NCBI GenBank assembly: GCA_964551735.1
Contig: CAZKEF010000069.1
Span: forward strand, 1-20,791
Length of the DNA stretch: 20,791 nucleotides
From: DAOUAT01 sp964551735
GTDB taxonomy: Bacteria; Chloroflexota; Anaerolineae; CG2-30-64-16
Direction of reading: 5' to 3'
Shown: positions 14,268 through 20,791 of the stretch, piece by piece
Numbering within the stretch: the first letter of the stretch is position 1
Layout: every line of letters begins with the position of its first letter
Notes under the pieces: model-generated
Databases searched by the model: none
What the model was told of the DNA's origin: nothing
Seen by the model: only the letters and a program-made list of their open reading frames with translations
Program-made: the position numbers and the translations under genes

Positions 14268-16298
14268 TCACCAGCCCAACCATCTTGCGCCGTGGTAGAT
14301 TACTGTCCCCAGTCCCAGCGAGATGGCCAGCGGCAACGCGATGCTGAGGGCAGCCCAGCCCCAACTGCGCGTCTCCTGTCGGATCGCGGCCACGGTGGCC
14401 ACGCACGGAACGAACAACATCTGCACCGCCATAAACGCCAGCGCCGCGGCCGGTGTCAGCGCGCCGGATAGCATCTCGGTCAGCCCGCCTTCAGCATGCC
14501 CCGATCCGTAGAGCACACCCAGGGTGGCGATGACGTTCTCTTTGCGGACGAAGCTGGTGACCAGCGCTACCATCAACTGCCAGTCTAGCCCCATCGGCTT
14601 GCCGACGGGGGCCAGCAGGTGGCCAAAGGTCGCCAGGTAGCTGGTCTCCACCCGACCGGTGGGCAGGTGGAGCAGGGCCCACAACAGCACCGAGACGACC
14701 AGGATGATGCTGCCCGCGACGCGCAGGAAGTCAATGAGCCGCTCGCGGATGGAGCGCAGGATTGCGCGCAGGTCGGGTGAGTGATAGAGTGGCAGCTCCA
14801 TGATCAGCGCCACGTGTTCTCCCCCCAGGAACAGCTCGTGCAGCAGCAGGCCTACCACGGCCAACACGATCAGCGTCAGCGCCATCAGCCCCAGCGCAAC
14901 CCAAGGCGCGTTGCCTGCGAAGAAGATCGGCGCCAGGATCGCCACCACGCTCATGCGCGCAGGGCACGGCACGAACGGCGCCAGCAGGATCGTCAGCAGC
15001 CGGGCCTTGGTCGAGTCAATCGTGCGGGCGGCCATCACCGCGGGGACGTTGCAGCCAAAGCCGAGGAACAGCGGCAGGAAGCTTTTGCCGTGCAGCCCCA
15101 TCAGGTGCATGAAGCGGTCGGTGATGTAGGCCGCGCGGGCAATGTAGCCGACGTCCTCCAGCACGCCCAGCGCCGCAAAGAAGACCAGCAGGATCGGCAG
15201 GAAGGTCAAAACCAACCCTGCGCCGGCGATGATGCCATCGGCCACCAGGCTGCTCACCCAGGGCGGGGCCGCAGCCAACGCGCCGCGCGTCCAGTCCGCG
15301 CCGGCCACCACCAGGTGGGTGTCCAGGAACTCTTGCAGCGGCGTGCCGATGCTGTACGTCAGCCAGAACATCACGCCGAGCACGGCTGCCAGGACAAGCA
15401 GGCCGACCAGGGGATGCGTGGCCAGCCGATCAACCCGGTCAGTGAGAGTGACCTGGCCAGGGCGCGGCCGGGTGACGGCCGCGCGCACCATCCGGCCGAT
15501 CCACTCATAGCGGCCGCCGGCCACCGCCAGCACGGCGTCCTCATGGCGCATCAGGATGGCATGGAGCGCGTCCCACTGCTCGCCTAGCCGGGGCCGCATC
15601 ATGGCCGTGATTTCGGCGTCCCCTTCCAGCAGCTTCAGCGCGATCCAGTCTTCGGGATAGGGCTCGGGGGCGTGGCCAGCGATCAATTGGCCGACCTGGG
15701 CCAGCACCGCCGCGTGATCCTCGCGGATGTCCGGTCGTTGCGGTGCGAAGACCTCGGGTCGTTGGGCAACCCGGATAGCGGCCTCGATGAGCTCGCGCAC
15801 CCCCTGGTTTTTGTTAGCCACCATGGGTATCACGGGCAGGCGCAGCGCCGCCTCCAGCACGTGCGGCTCGATCCGTAGCCCCTGCTGCCCGGCCATATCC
15901 ATCTGGTTGAGACCGATCACCACGGGGATCGGCAGATGCAGCAGCTCGGCCAGCAGGTACAGGTTGCGCTCCAGCGCCGCAGCATCCACAACCATCGCCA
16001 CGGCATCGGGCTGCTCGCGGATGATGTAATCGCGCGCGATGCGCTCCTCTTCCGAGTTCGCAGTGAGACTGTAGATGCCGGGCAGGTCCACCACGCGCAC
16101 CGTCGTGCCGTTCTGGCGGTACTCGCCCACCCGCTGCTCGCTGGTCTTGCCGGGCCAGTTGGCCACATGCTGCGACAAGCCGGTCAGCATGTTGAAGATG
16201 ACCGATTTGCCCACGTTGGGCTGGCCGACCAGTGCGATAGTCAACGGCTGCTCGACAGATGGCTTACCCGCCGTCCCACGCCGTTCGGCTGAGCTCAC
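14268..16298 (-). CDS. feoB: Ferrous iron transport protein B
   Basis: A GTG start (16298) overlaps the stop of the preceding Fur-FeoA gene as GTGA, giving 676 residues and implying translational coupling. The N-terminal GTPase-like domain shows G1 GQPNVGKS (25-32), G3 DLPG (71-74) and G4 NQMD (131-134); a helical spacer region follows. The membrane half has two Gate-type segments, with the conserved GFGCNVPAVMAARTI and the PCPARMSV cysteine motif, and MELPLYHSP shortly after. The final part contains the FVRKENVIATLGVLY segment and the PCVATVAAIRQE motif. FeoB imports Fe(II) across the cytoplasmic membrane. It is somewhat shorter than E. coli FeoB (773 residues) but has all expected parts and looks functional. 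Confidence 0.97.
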   Translation of the reverse strand: MSSAERRGTAGKPSVEQPLTIALVGQPNVGKSVIFNMLTGLSQHVANWPGKTSEQRVGEYRQNGTTVRVVDLPGIYSLTANSEEERIARDYIIREQPDAVAMVVDAAALERNLYLLAELLHLPIPVVIGLNQMDMAGQQGLRIEPHVLEAALRLPVIPMVANKNQGVRELIEAAIRVAQRPEVFAPQRPDIREDHAAVLAQVGQLIAGHAPEPYPEDWIALKLLEGDAEITAMMRPRLGEQWDALHAILMRHEDAVLAVAGGRYEWIGRMVRAAVTRPRPGQVTLTDRVDRLATHPLVGLLVLAAVLGVMFWLTYSIGTPLQEFLDTHLVVAGADWTRGALAAAPPWVSSLVADGIIAGAGLVLTFLPILLVFFAALGVLEDVGYIARAAYITDRFMHLMGLHGKSFLPLFLGFGCNVPAVMAARTIDSTKARLLTILLAPFVPCPARMSVVAILAPIFFAGNAPWVALGLMALTLIVLAVVGLLLHELFLGGEHVALIMELPLYHSPDLRAILRSIRERLIDFLRVAGSIILVVSVLLWALLHLPTGRVETSYLATFGHLLAPVGKPMGLDWQLMVALVTSFVRKENVIATLGVLYGSGHAEGGLTEMLSGALTPAAALAFMAVQMLFVPCVATVAAIRQETRSWGWAALSIALPLAISLGLGTVIYHGARWLGW

Positions 16299-17083
16299 GT
16301 CGAAGCCTCCACCGGAGTCGTCAGTACGTGTACGGCCTCGCCGCGTCCCAACACCAGCCGCGTGTCGCGCACCAACACGATCACCGGCCCGTGGATCGGG
16401 TTTTGGGCGACCTCAAACATCGTGCCCGGCGTGAGCCCCAGCGCCGCCAGCCGCGCCACCAGGTCGTGGCCGCCGGTGAGGGCTGTTACGCGACCGGTGC
16501 TGCCGGTCTCCAACTTCTGCAGGGCGGTCGCTTGTTCCCCGTGGGACGCGTGGTCGTGGTGGCCGTTTCCTTGCCGCAGCGATCGGCGCAACATGTCCAT
16601 CACGCCCTCCTTTGGGCGCGTCTTCTGGACCTGCTGCGTCGCGTCCGGCGCCACAGCCGAGGCCTCGCCACAGGCCGCACAGAAACCCAGCAATTCTACC
16701 TGCGCTTCGGCGATAGTGTAGTTATACTCCTGCGCGATCGCTGTTTTGAGCGCCTCGATCAACGGGCTGGTGAACTCCACCACCGCGCCGCAGGCGGTGC
16801 ACACCAGGTGATAATGCGTCGCAGGCGTCTTAAGCTCGTAATGATGGTGATCTTCGCCCAGGTGCTGTTCATCCACCAGGCCCAGGTCGCGCAGCAGGCC
16901 GACGGTGCGATACACTGTGGAGAGGTTCAGGTGAGGGTCGCGTTCGCGGGCCAGGCGGTAGAGTTCGTGAGCATCCAGGTGGCCGCCGTGCTCTTCGAGC
17001 ACCTCGAGCAGCAGTTGTCGTTGGCCGGTCAGGCGCCGACCCGCCTCGCGCAGGGTGTTGTGCAGTCGTGTTTGACCAGGCAT
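16295..17083 (-). CDS. Fur-family repressor fused to a FeoA domain
   Basis: ATG 17083 (GAGG 6 nt upstream) gives 262 residues; a 13-codon longer start lacks a ribosome site and would overlap the operator. Residues about 1-140 are a Fur-family regulator: winged helix with LTGQRQLLLEVL and LNLSTVYRTVGLLRDLGLV, the metal-site cluster EDHHHYE (77-83), then HYHLVCTACG (Cys95, Cys98) and GFCAACG (Cys135, Cys138), the structural zinc cysteines. After a His-rich linker (GHHDHASH), residues about 188-262 are a FeoA SH3-like domain: LETGSTGRVTAL, VARLAALGLTPGTMFEVAQ, GPVIVLVRDTRLVLGRGEA. Fur and FeoA are normally separate proteins; the fusion puts the operon's iron sensor and the FeoB partner in one chain. 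The arrangement resembles DtxR/IdeR regulators, which carry a C-terminal SH3-like domain. It lies just upstream of feoB and overlaps it by 4 nt. An upstream dyad suggests autorepression. Confidence 0.93.
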   Translation of the reverse strand: MPGQTRLHNTLREAGRRLTGQRQLLLEVLEEHGGHLDAHELYRLARERDPHLNLSTVYRTVGLLRDLGLVDEQHLGEDHHHYELKTPATHYHLVCTACGAVVEFTSPLIEALKTAIAQEYNYTIAEAQVELLGFCAACGEASAVAPDATQQVQKTRPKEGVMDMLRRSLRQGNGHHDHASHGEQATALQKLETGSTGRVTALTGGHDLVARLAALGLTPGTMFEVAQNPIHGPVIVLVRDTRLVLGRGEAVHVLTTPVEAST

Positions 17084-17099
17084 GGACTCCCTCGATCTG

Positions 17100-17122
17100 T
17101 TGCAAATGCCACTTGTTTGCAA
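17100..17122. promoter_or_regulatory. Probable Fur-family operator
   Basis: A perfect inverted repeat TTGCAAA (17100-17106) / TTTGCAA (17116-17122) with a 9-nt centre lies 16 bp upstream of the Fur-FeoA ATG. It begins where the -10 box ends, so it covers the expected transcription start. Fur-type repressors bind AT-rich dyads of about 19-23 bp in this position. The binding protein is inferred to be the fusion regulator itself. Confidence 0.65.
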
Positions 17123-17150
17123 TCATAAGCGTACAGCAATCCAGTGTCAA
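17122..17150 (-). promoter_or_regulatory. Sigma-70 promoter of the fur-feoA/feoB operon
   Basis: Read on the minus strand, TTGACA (17150-17145), a 17-bp spacer and TATGAT (17127-17122) form a near-consensus promoter. The predicted start falls inside the TTGCAAA dyad, which suits repression by steric block. Confidence 0.8.
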
Positions 17151-17291
17151 GCTGCGTGTGGGGTGTCGCGTTCGCTCAGCTGTTCTCTTCCATTTGGTGC
17201 GCCATCTCGAGCATAGCGGCGACATTCTGCACCGGCGCAACCTCGTCGGCAGCCTTCATGATGGCGTCCACCTTCAAGAACAGGCGGCCTG

Positions 17292-17475
17292 GTCATTTCT
17301 GCCCTCTATCTGCTGGGCATCGTCACCGCCATCGTGCTGGGCATGATTCTCAAGCGCACCCTGTTCAAAGGCAAAGACCTGGCTCCGCTCGTCATGGAGC
17401 TCCCCCTATCGCGTGCCCACCCTCAAGGGCATCTGGTTGCACATGAGGGAGCGCACCGGCAGCTGTGAAACGTGA
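17292..17475 (+). pseudogene. Frameshifted remnant of a second FeoB
   Basis: Codons from GTC 17292 read ISALYLLGIVTAIVLGMILKR, then FKGKDLAPLVMELP, the typical FeoB segment between the two Gate regions. After the ELP codons (about 17405) the homology continues in another frame, from TAT 17407, as YRVPTLKGIWLHMRERTG to a TGA at 17473. The rest of FeoB is absent. It is on the opposite strand from the intact feoB and differs from that protein's matching region, so it derives from a separate, diverged feoB rather than a recent copy. The flanking sequence 17151-17291 shows only a 27-codon minus-strand frame (17176-17259, starting MKAADEVAPVQ) of doubtful status. Confidence 0.75.
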
Positions 17476-17487
17476 ATCGCACAGCTG
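17460..17487. repeat. Inverted repeat CAGCTGTG / CACAGCTG
   Basis: Perfect 8-bp arms (17460-17467 and 17480-17487) with a 12-nt loop sit at the 3' end of the FeoB remnant. It could be an old terminator stem, but no T-run follows. Confidence 0.4.
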
Positions 17488-17493
17488 GCGAGT

Positions 17494-17521
17494 TTGGCCT
17501 GCGGTGCAAGTGTGCTAGACT
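17494..17521 (+). promoter_or_regulatory. Possible promoter of the four-helix membrane protein gene
   Basis: TTGGCC (17494-17499), 16 bp, TAGACT (17516-17521), about 120 bp upstream of the ATG. Both boxes are moderate matches. Confidence 0.3.
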
Positions 17522-17644
17522 GCTGCTGCCAGCTTGAAGCGTGTTCCACGGCCGAGCGCACGTCTCAATCGGTTAGCAAGCTGCTCAGATTTCGATGGCG
17601 TAACGCCTGGGTGATGCATCGTATCGCACGAGAAGGAGGATGAG

Positions 17645-18412
17645 ATGACCAGGATGAAGCGGAATCCAGAGATGCCGGGCATTCTGGCCGGCGTTGGGCT
17701 GGGCGTGGCCGGTCTGTTGCTGATCCTGCTGCCTCCCCTGGCCAACCTGGACATGATGGCCTCCGGCTTTGCCATGCAGTTCCTGGGCCTTTTCCTCGTT
17801 ATCGTGGGGTTGATTACCACGGCGATCTTTGGCCTCCGGGCGCGGCGGCTGACCGCTGTCCTATCCGGTCAGAACCTGCTTGCTCATTGGATCTATTCGC
17901 CGGAACAGCTCCGCGCCCAGGCAGAGCGCGACTTCCAGCAGTCCAGGGGGAGGAATCGGGGTCTGCTTCTGATTGTCGCAGCCTGGATGGTGGCCTGTGT
18001 CGCGATTTTTGTGGCTATTGGCTTCTGGGAGGGACAGGGTGAGGATATGCCGCTGTTTGTGGGGCTTATGGTCGGCGTCCTGCTCCTGGTCGGCGCTTTT
18101 GCTGTGGGCATGCCGTACCTCCAGCGTCGCCGCGCCCTGCGCAGCAGCGGCGAGGCCTTCATTGCCACCAACGCCCTGTTCATTAACGGCCTACTGCACA
18201 CCTGGGACCGGCCCCTCGCGGGGATGGAAGGGGTCTCGGTCGTCGAGGACGGCGGCCCGATGCGCCTGGCCTTTCACCTGCGCTCGCTGTCGCGGACCAA
18301 TGCCACCTTGTACGAATCGTACACTGTCGAGGTGCCGGTGCCACCTGGCGAGGAGGCGACGGCCCGGCGCATAGAGCGGCACTTCCAGACCCTCAAGCCG
18401 GTGACCGGTTGA
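17645..18412 (+). CDS. Membrane protein with four predicted helices, unknown function
   Basis: ATG 17645 has a strong AAGGAGG (17633-17639) upstream and gives 255 residues. Two adjacent hydrophobic segments lie at about 12-32 and 42-62, and two more at about 105-126 and 135-155. A basic, Arg-rich loop falls between the pairs (about 64-102), and a soluble C-terminal region of about 95 residues ends the protein (AFIATNALFINGLLHTW, then MRLAFHLRSLSR and ESYTVEVPVPPG). The C-terminal part, ending with EEATARRIERHF, reads as a small beta-rich domain, as in PH-like membrane-associated domains, but I do not recognise the family. It is a single gene, converging with the next unit and overlapping the end of the 46-codon frame on the other strand by 20 bp. 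Confidence 0.8.
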   Translation: MTRMKRNPEMPGILAGVGLGVAGLLLILLPPLANLDMMASGFAMQFLGLFLVIVGLITTAIFGLRARRLTAVLSGQNLLAHWIYSPEQLRAQAERDFQQSRGRNRGLLLIVAAWMVACVAIFVAIGFWEGQGEDMPLFVGLMVGVLLLVGAFAVGMPYLQRRRALRSSGEAFIATNALFINGLLHTWDRPLAGMEGVSVVEDGGPMRLAFHLRSLSRTNATLYESYTVEVPVPPGEEATARRIERHFQTLKPVTG

Positions 18413-18533
18413 AATGATCGACTTCTGTCACCCGGAACCCGGCCAGGATCAGCCCGCCCTTGATGGCATACTTGTTGATGACCGTGATGGCGAGGAAAGA
18501 GCAGATGCCCCTGCGGTCAAGCTGACGGTTCAT
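18393..18533 (-). CDS. 46-residue frame coupled to the glycosylase-like gene
   Basis: An ATG at 18533 overlaps the stop of the upstream gene (ATGA), and the frame runs 46 codons to TGA 18393-18395. The peptide contains a hydrophobic stretch, FLAITVINKYAIKGGLILAG, compatible with one membrane segment. No family is recognised. It may be a small coupled gene or the tail of a broken one. Its last 20 bp overlap the convergent membrane protein gene. Confidence 0.35.
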   Translation of the reverse strand: MNRQLDRRGICSFLAITVINKYAIKGGLILAGFRVTEVDHFNRSPA

Positions 18534-19177
18534 GTGAACTGGCTCCTCGACGGTTGTGACTGCGCCACCCGCAGCGCAGCGGCGATATCCTCCGCAATCA
18601 TGCGGCGTTTGCTCTTCTCGATGAAGAAGCTGGGCCCGGCTTGCAGATACGACGGGAAGGCCCGCGCGCCGCGGAACAGGAATGGCCGCTCGGCCGCCTG
18701 GTCACGGATCTTGTAGGTGGGGCCCGCCGGGATCACGCGCGGCGCACCCGCGCGCTTGGCGATGGCGTTGACCGCCTGGATGGCGACGTCGCCCATCAGA
18801 AGGTACGCGATCACGTTCGGGAACAGGCCGATCTCCTGCTCCAGGAGGTGCGAGCATTCGACGACCGTTGCCCTCTCGATGCCGTAGCCCGTCTTGCCGC
18901 ACTTGACCGCCGGGGTCAGATAGACGCCCAGGGCCAGGATGTCAGCGATGCTAGACACTGCGGCTCCGGCATCGCGGAACGCCTGCGTTGTGGTCTGGGC
19001 AAAGAGCGGGTCGCCCGCCGCGTAGTAATGGTCGGCAGGATGGGCCGGCGCGGCCTCGGAGATGAGGATGACGGAGATGCGCTCCGGATCCAGCTCGACG
19101 CTGGGGATTACGTAGCTTTCGTGCTTCACATCGGTGCAAGGGAAGGCCTTGCACCCGACATATGCGTTGATGCGCAT
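18530..19177 (-). CDS. Uracil-DNA glycosylase-family protein, probable Fe-S type
   Basis: ATG 19177 is preceded by AAAGGAGA and gives 215 residues. The sequence has a UDG-superfamily feel: ISVILISEAAPAHPADHYY (about 34-52) corresponds to the first active-site loop, with GDPLFAQTT after it, then GVYLTPAVKCGKTGYGI (84-100) and LLMGDVAIQAVNAIAKRAG. Four cysteines, Cys9, Cys14, Cys93 and Cys108, resemble the paired spacing of the 4Fe-4S ligands in family 4 enzymes (the last two are 14 residues apart). The end, FPSYLQAGPSFFIEKSKRRMIAEDIAAAL, is highly characteristic of this subgroup. Canonical family 4/5 members excise uracil from DNA; this subgroup's substrate is uncertain because the usual GExPG loop is replaced by SEAAP. 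A strong promoter lies just upstream. Confidence 0.8.
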   Translation of the reverse strand: MRINAYVGCKAFPCTDVKHESYVIPSVELDPERISVILISEAAPAHPADHYYAAGDPLFAQTTTQAFRDAGAAVSSIADILALGVYLTPAVKCGKTGYGIERATVVECSHLLEQEIGLFPNVIAYLLMGDVAIQAVNAIAKRAGAPRVIPAGPTYKIRDQAAERPFLFRGARAFPSYLQAGPSFFIEKSKRRMIAEDIAAALRVAQSQPSRSQFT

Positions 19178-19251
19178 GGATGTTCTCCTTTCCGTTCACC
19201 AGACCTTCGGCGGAAACCGAAACCGCACTTTCAACGGCATCATTCAGTATC

Positions 19252-19279
19252 ATTGTATGCTATGAGCAACTTTTGTCAA
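19252..19279 (-). promoter_or_regulatory. Sigma-70 promoter of the glycosylase-like gene
   Basis: On the minus strand, TTGACA (19279-19274), 16 bp, TACAAT (19257-19252), 74 bp upstream of the ATG. Both hexamers are close to consensus. The intervening leader contains no obvious hairpin. Confidence 0.75.
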
Positions 19280-19333
19280 CCGCCCTGTGCATTACCCTGC
19301 AAAACCGCATAGTGTGTCCGTTAACGACGTCGA

Positions 19334-19534
19334 TCACCCATAATACGGGCGCAGCGGCTTGAGCCAGGGCAGGACAAAGCTGGCGGCGAGCAACGCGGCC
19401 AGCAGCCCGCTCTTGATCGCCAGCCAGGGCAGCGCCTGGCCGAAGACCTCCTGCCCGATGATGTTGGGTAGCAGGCTGGCCGCCAGCATGATGCCCCAGG
19501 CGGCAATCGTCGTGCGTTTCATGGATTCGGTCAT
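19334..19534 (-). CDS. Small membrane protein, 66 residues
   Basis: ATG 19534 has AAGGGGA 8 nt upstream; a longer frame extending into the preceding gene was rejected. The peptide has two hydrophobic segments, about residues 7-23 (TIAAWGIMLAASLLPN) and about 35-55 (IKSGLLAALLAASFVLPWL), with a short loop between, and ends KPLRPYYG. It starts 16 bp after the DUF6544-like gene and is very likely co-transcribed with it. The function is unknown; it may be a partner of the upstream membrane protein. Confidence 0.75.
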   Translation of the reverse strand: MTESMKRTTIAAWGIMLAASLLPNIIGQEVFGQALPWLAIKSGLLAALLAASFVLPWLKPLRPYYG

Positions 19535-19550
19535 CGGATAGATCCCCTTG

Positions 19551-20672
19551 TCACCTGGTTTGTGAGCGGTTTGCTGTTTGGATGTTGTACGTGACGCTGT
19601 TGATGTCCAGTTTGCCATAGACGAAATCGCCATCCGGGTAATGCCAAATCATCTCGCCGCAGGTGGGCAGGTTGTAACCGTTGAGATTACGATAGCGCGA
19701 CACCGGCGTCGAGAACGGATATTGCTTCATGGCGGACACATCCCACCGGTCGTGGGAGATGAAGTTGACCAACTGGCCCTCGTCGTTGAAATAGAGCACG
19801 GCGCTGATCGTGACACCCTGGTTGGTGAAGGTTCCTTTGACCGTCAGGTCGTCAACCGTCTGCCAGGTGATGCGCGGATCAAGCAGGGTGGCGGGCGCCA
19901 TCAGGCACATGTCGTTGAACATGGTGACCGTATCCGCTTCGAACATGACTGCGCCGTCCACCTTGACCAGCGGCAGCAGCCCAAAGAGACGGACATTCAT
20001 CGCTGCGCTATTTTCCTGATAACGGTGGTAGCCCGGCACGGTCAGGCCGAACATCCGCCCTTTCATGAAGAACAGGCGGGTCGGCCGGTCGAAGAAGTTG
20101 TGCTGCTCGGCGGTCAATGGGAAATAGGCCCGCCCCCGCTGGCGCATTTCGCCGGTCATCTCCGCGACCATGCTGACGACCTTCGGCTGGCCCACCACGC
20201 CCACGTAGCGCAGATAGCGCTGCACCGGCCGCGGCAGCGCCTGGATGTCGGACTCAGTGACAGTTTCCACCGCCAGGCCGCGCACCCGTTCCTGACTGTT
20301 GTACACATCCTGCCGGTAGCCGCGCTCGAAGCGGACGCTGCCCAGGGTCAAGAGCGCCACGATCAGGATGATCAGGTTGGGGCTGGAGCCAACCCTGGCG
20401 TCCTGCCAGGCGGTGAAGATGAGGATTTGCGAGAGCAGCGCCGCCACGATGGCGACCGCCCACCACCACTGGTTCTTGAGGGCGAAGGCCACCGCCGTGA
20501 CGACAAACAACAGCGCCGCATGGAGCCACAAGATGCCCGCGGGGCGGCTGATCGCCAACGCCAATTGGTTGACCTGAGCCAGGTCGAAGGCCTTCAGGAA
20601 GCCGAGCAGGTGAAGCAAGCCGTGGAAGGCCACCATCAGGCCAAAGATGATTTTCACGATTGATTGGATCAT
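19551..20672 (-). CDS. DUF6544-like membrane protein
   Basis: ATG 20672, with AAAGGAT 8 nt upstream, gives 373 residues. Four hydrophobic helices occupy the N-terminal third (about 5-27, 45-65, 68-88 and 96-112). The soluble remainder starts with the hallmark LPRPVQRYLRYVGVVGQP, followed by GEMRQRGRAYFPLTAEQHNFF, TRLFFMKGRMFGLTVPGYHRY, MNVRLFGLLPLVKVDG and LMAPATLLDPRITWQTVDD, and ends CGEMIWHYPDGDFVYGKLDINSVTYNI. This matches the DUF6544 family as I remember it. The domain's role is not established. The gene is followed by the 66-residue membrane protein and preceded, 21 bp away, by the end of a possible response regulator gene, so it may belong to a regulated operon. Confidence 0.85.
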   Translation of the reverse strand: MIQSIVKIIFGLMVAFHGLLHLLGFLKAFDLAQVNQLALAISRPAGILWLHAALLFVVTAVAFALKNQWWWAVAIVAALLSQILIFTAWQDARVGSSPNLIILIVALLTLGSVRFERGYRQDVYNSQERVRGLAVETVTESDIQALPRPVQRYLRYVGVVGQPKVVSMVAEMTGEMRQRGRAYFPLTAEQHNFFDRPTRLFFMKGRMFGLTVPGYHRYQENSAAMNVRLFGLLPLVKVDGAVMFEADTVTMFNDMCLMAPATLLDPRITWQTVDDLTVKGTFTNQGVTISAVLYFNDEGQLVNFISHDRWDVSAMKQYPFSTPVSRYRNLNGYNLPTCGEMIWHYPDGDFVYGKLDINSVTYNIQTANRSQTR

Positions 20673-20693
20673 TAAAATACATCCTTTGTAACT

Positions 20694-20791
20694 TTAGTTT
20701 TCCGCCGTCCGTATGGCTTTCAACGATGCCAGAAAGATATCCGGCGCCAGTTGCTTGGAAACAAAACCATCCAGGCAGTAGTCCCGGACGA
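20694..20791 (-). CDS. C-terminal end of a possible response regulator (partial, runs off the window)
   Basis: The minus-strand frame open at the window edge ends at TAA (20694-20696). The 31 visible residues (DYCLDGFVSKQLAPDIFLAS, then LKAIRTAEN) resemble the last strand and helix of a receiver domain, where a conserved Lys follows the G-[FY]-[VL] pattern. The stop lies 21 bp before the DUF6544-like ATG. With so little sequence, the family call is tentative. Confidence 0.45.
   Translation of the reverse strand, partial: VRDYCLDGFVSKQLAPDIFLASLKAIRTAEN

Noticed and set aside
13582..14406. 274-codon minus-strand frame across the isochorismatase-like gene
   Set aside because: It is in a different frame from the protein with the intact Asp-Lys-Cys triad and reads as Arg/Gly-rich low-complexity sequence.
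17176..17259. 27-codon minus-strand frame starting MKAADEVAPVQ
   Set aside because: It has no clear ribosome site, lies under or upstream of the fur-feoA promoter region, and has no recognisable family; kept only as a note in the FeoB remnant entry.

Overview
This is a GC-rich bacterial chromosomal window, most likely from the Chloroflexota. The best clue is the 1501-residue secreted von Willebrand-type protein, which ends in an LYLPLIRR tail of the kind seen on many Chloroflexota exported proteins. The DUF6544-type membrane protein and the mix of repeats fit, but the assignment is an inference.

Layout. (1) 44-1526: a CRISPR array of 21 repeats and 20 spacers with no cas genes in the window. 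Both terminal repeats are damaged. (2) 1527-1935: helically phased GRTTACG iterons, the 3' remnant of a DDE transposase on the minus strand, and a duplicated 15-mer. (3) 2188-5531: a large protein of unknown role with an embedded, AT-rich jacalin-type lectin domain, followed by a second reading frame that lacks a convincing start. At the junction a slippery heptamer (CCCTTTC) and a strong stem-loop form a textbook-looking -1 frameshift signal that would join the two frames. This is the most novel-looking part of the window. (4) 5700-6464: an aminoglycoside 3-N-acetyltransferase-family gene. (5) 6753-11258: the giant exported vWA protein with its own promoter, followed by a 16-bp perfect hairpin. 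(6) 11593-12144: a histidine kinase fragment flanked by two copies of a dispersed 10-bp-periodic repeat.

(7) 12209-17083, minus strand: a DUF1801 plus double-GNAT fusion, a long palindromic repeat, an isochorismatase-like hydrolase, and an iron-uptake operon. In that operon a Fur regulator is fused to a FeoA domain, and the fusion overlaps feoB by 4 nt. The operon has a near-consensus sigma-70 promoter with a TTGCAAA-N9-TTTGCAA dyad across the predicted transcription start, so the fusion protein probably represses its own operon. (8) 17292-17475: a frameshifted remnant of a second, diverged FeoB on the other strand. (9) 17645-20791: a four-helix membrane protein, a probable Fe-S uracil-DNA-glycosylase-family enzyme with a strong promoter and a 46-codon overlapping frame, a small membrane protein, a DUF6544-like membrane protein, and the C-terminal end of a possible response regulator.

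No rRNA or tRNA gene was recognised. All calls come from reading motifs by eye; no database search was run.
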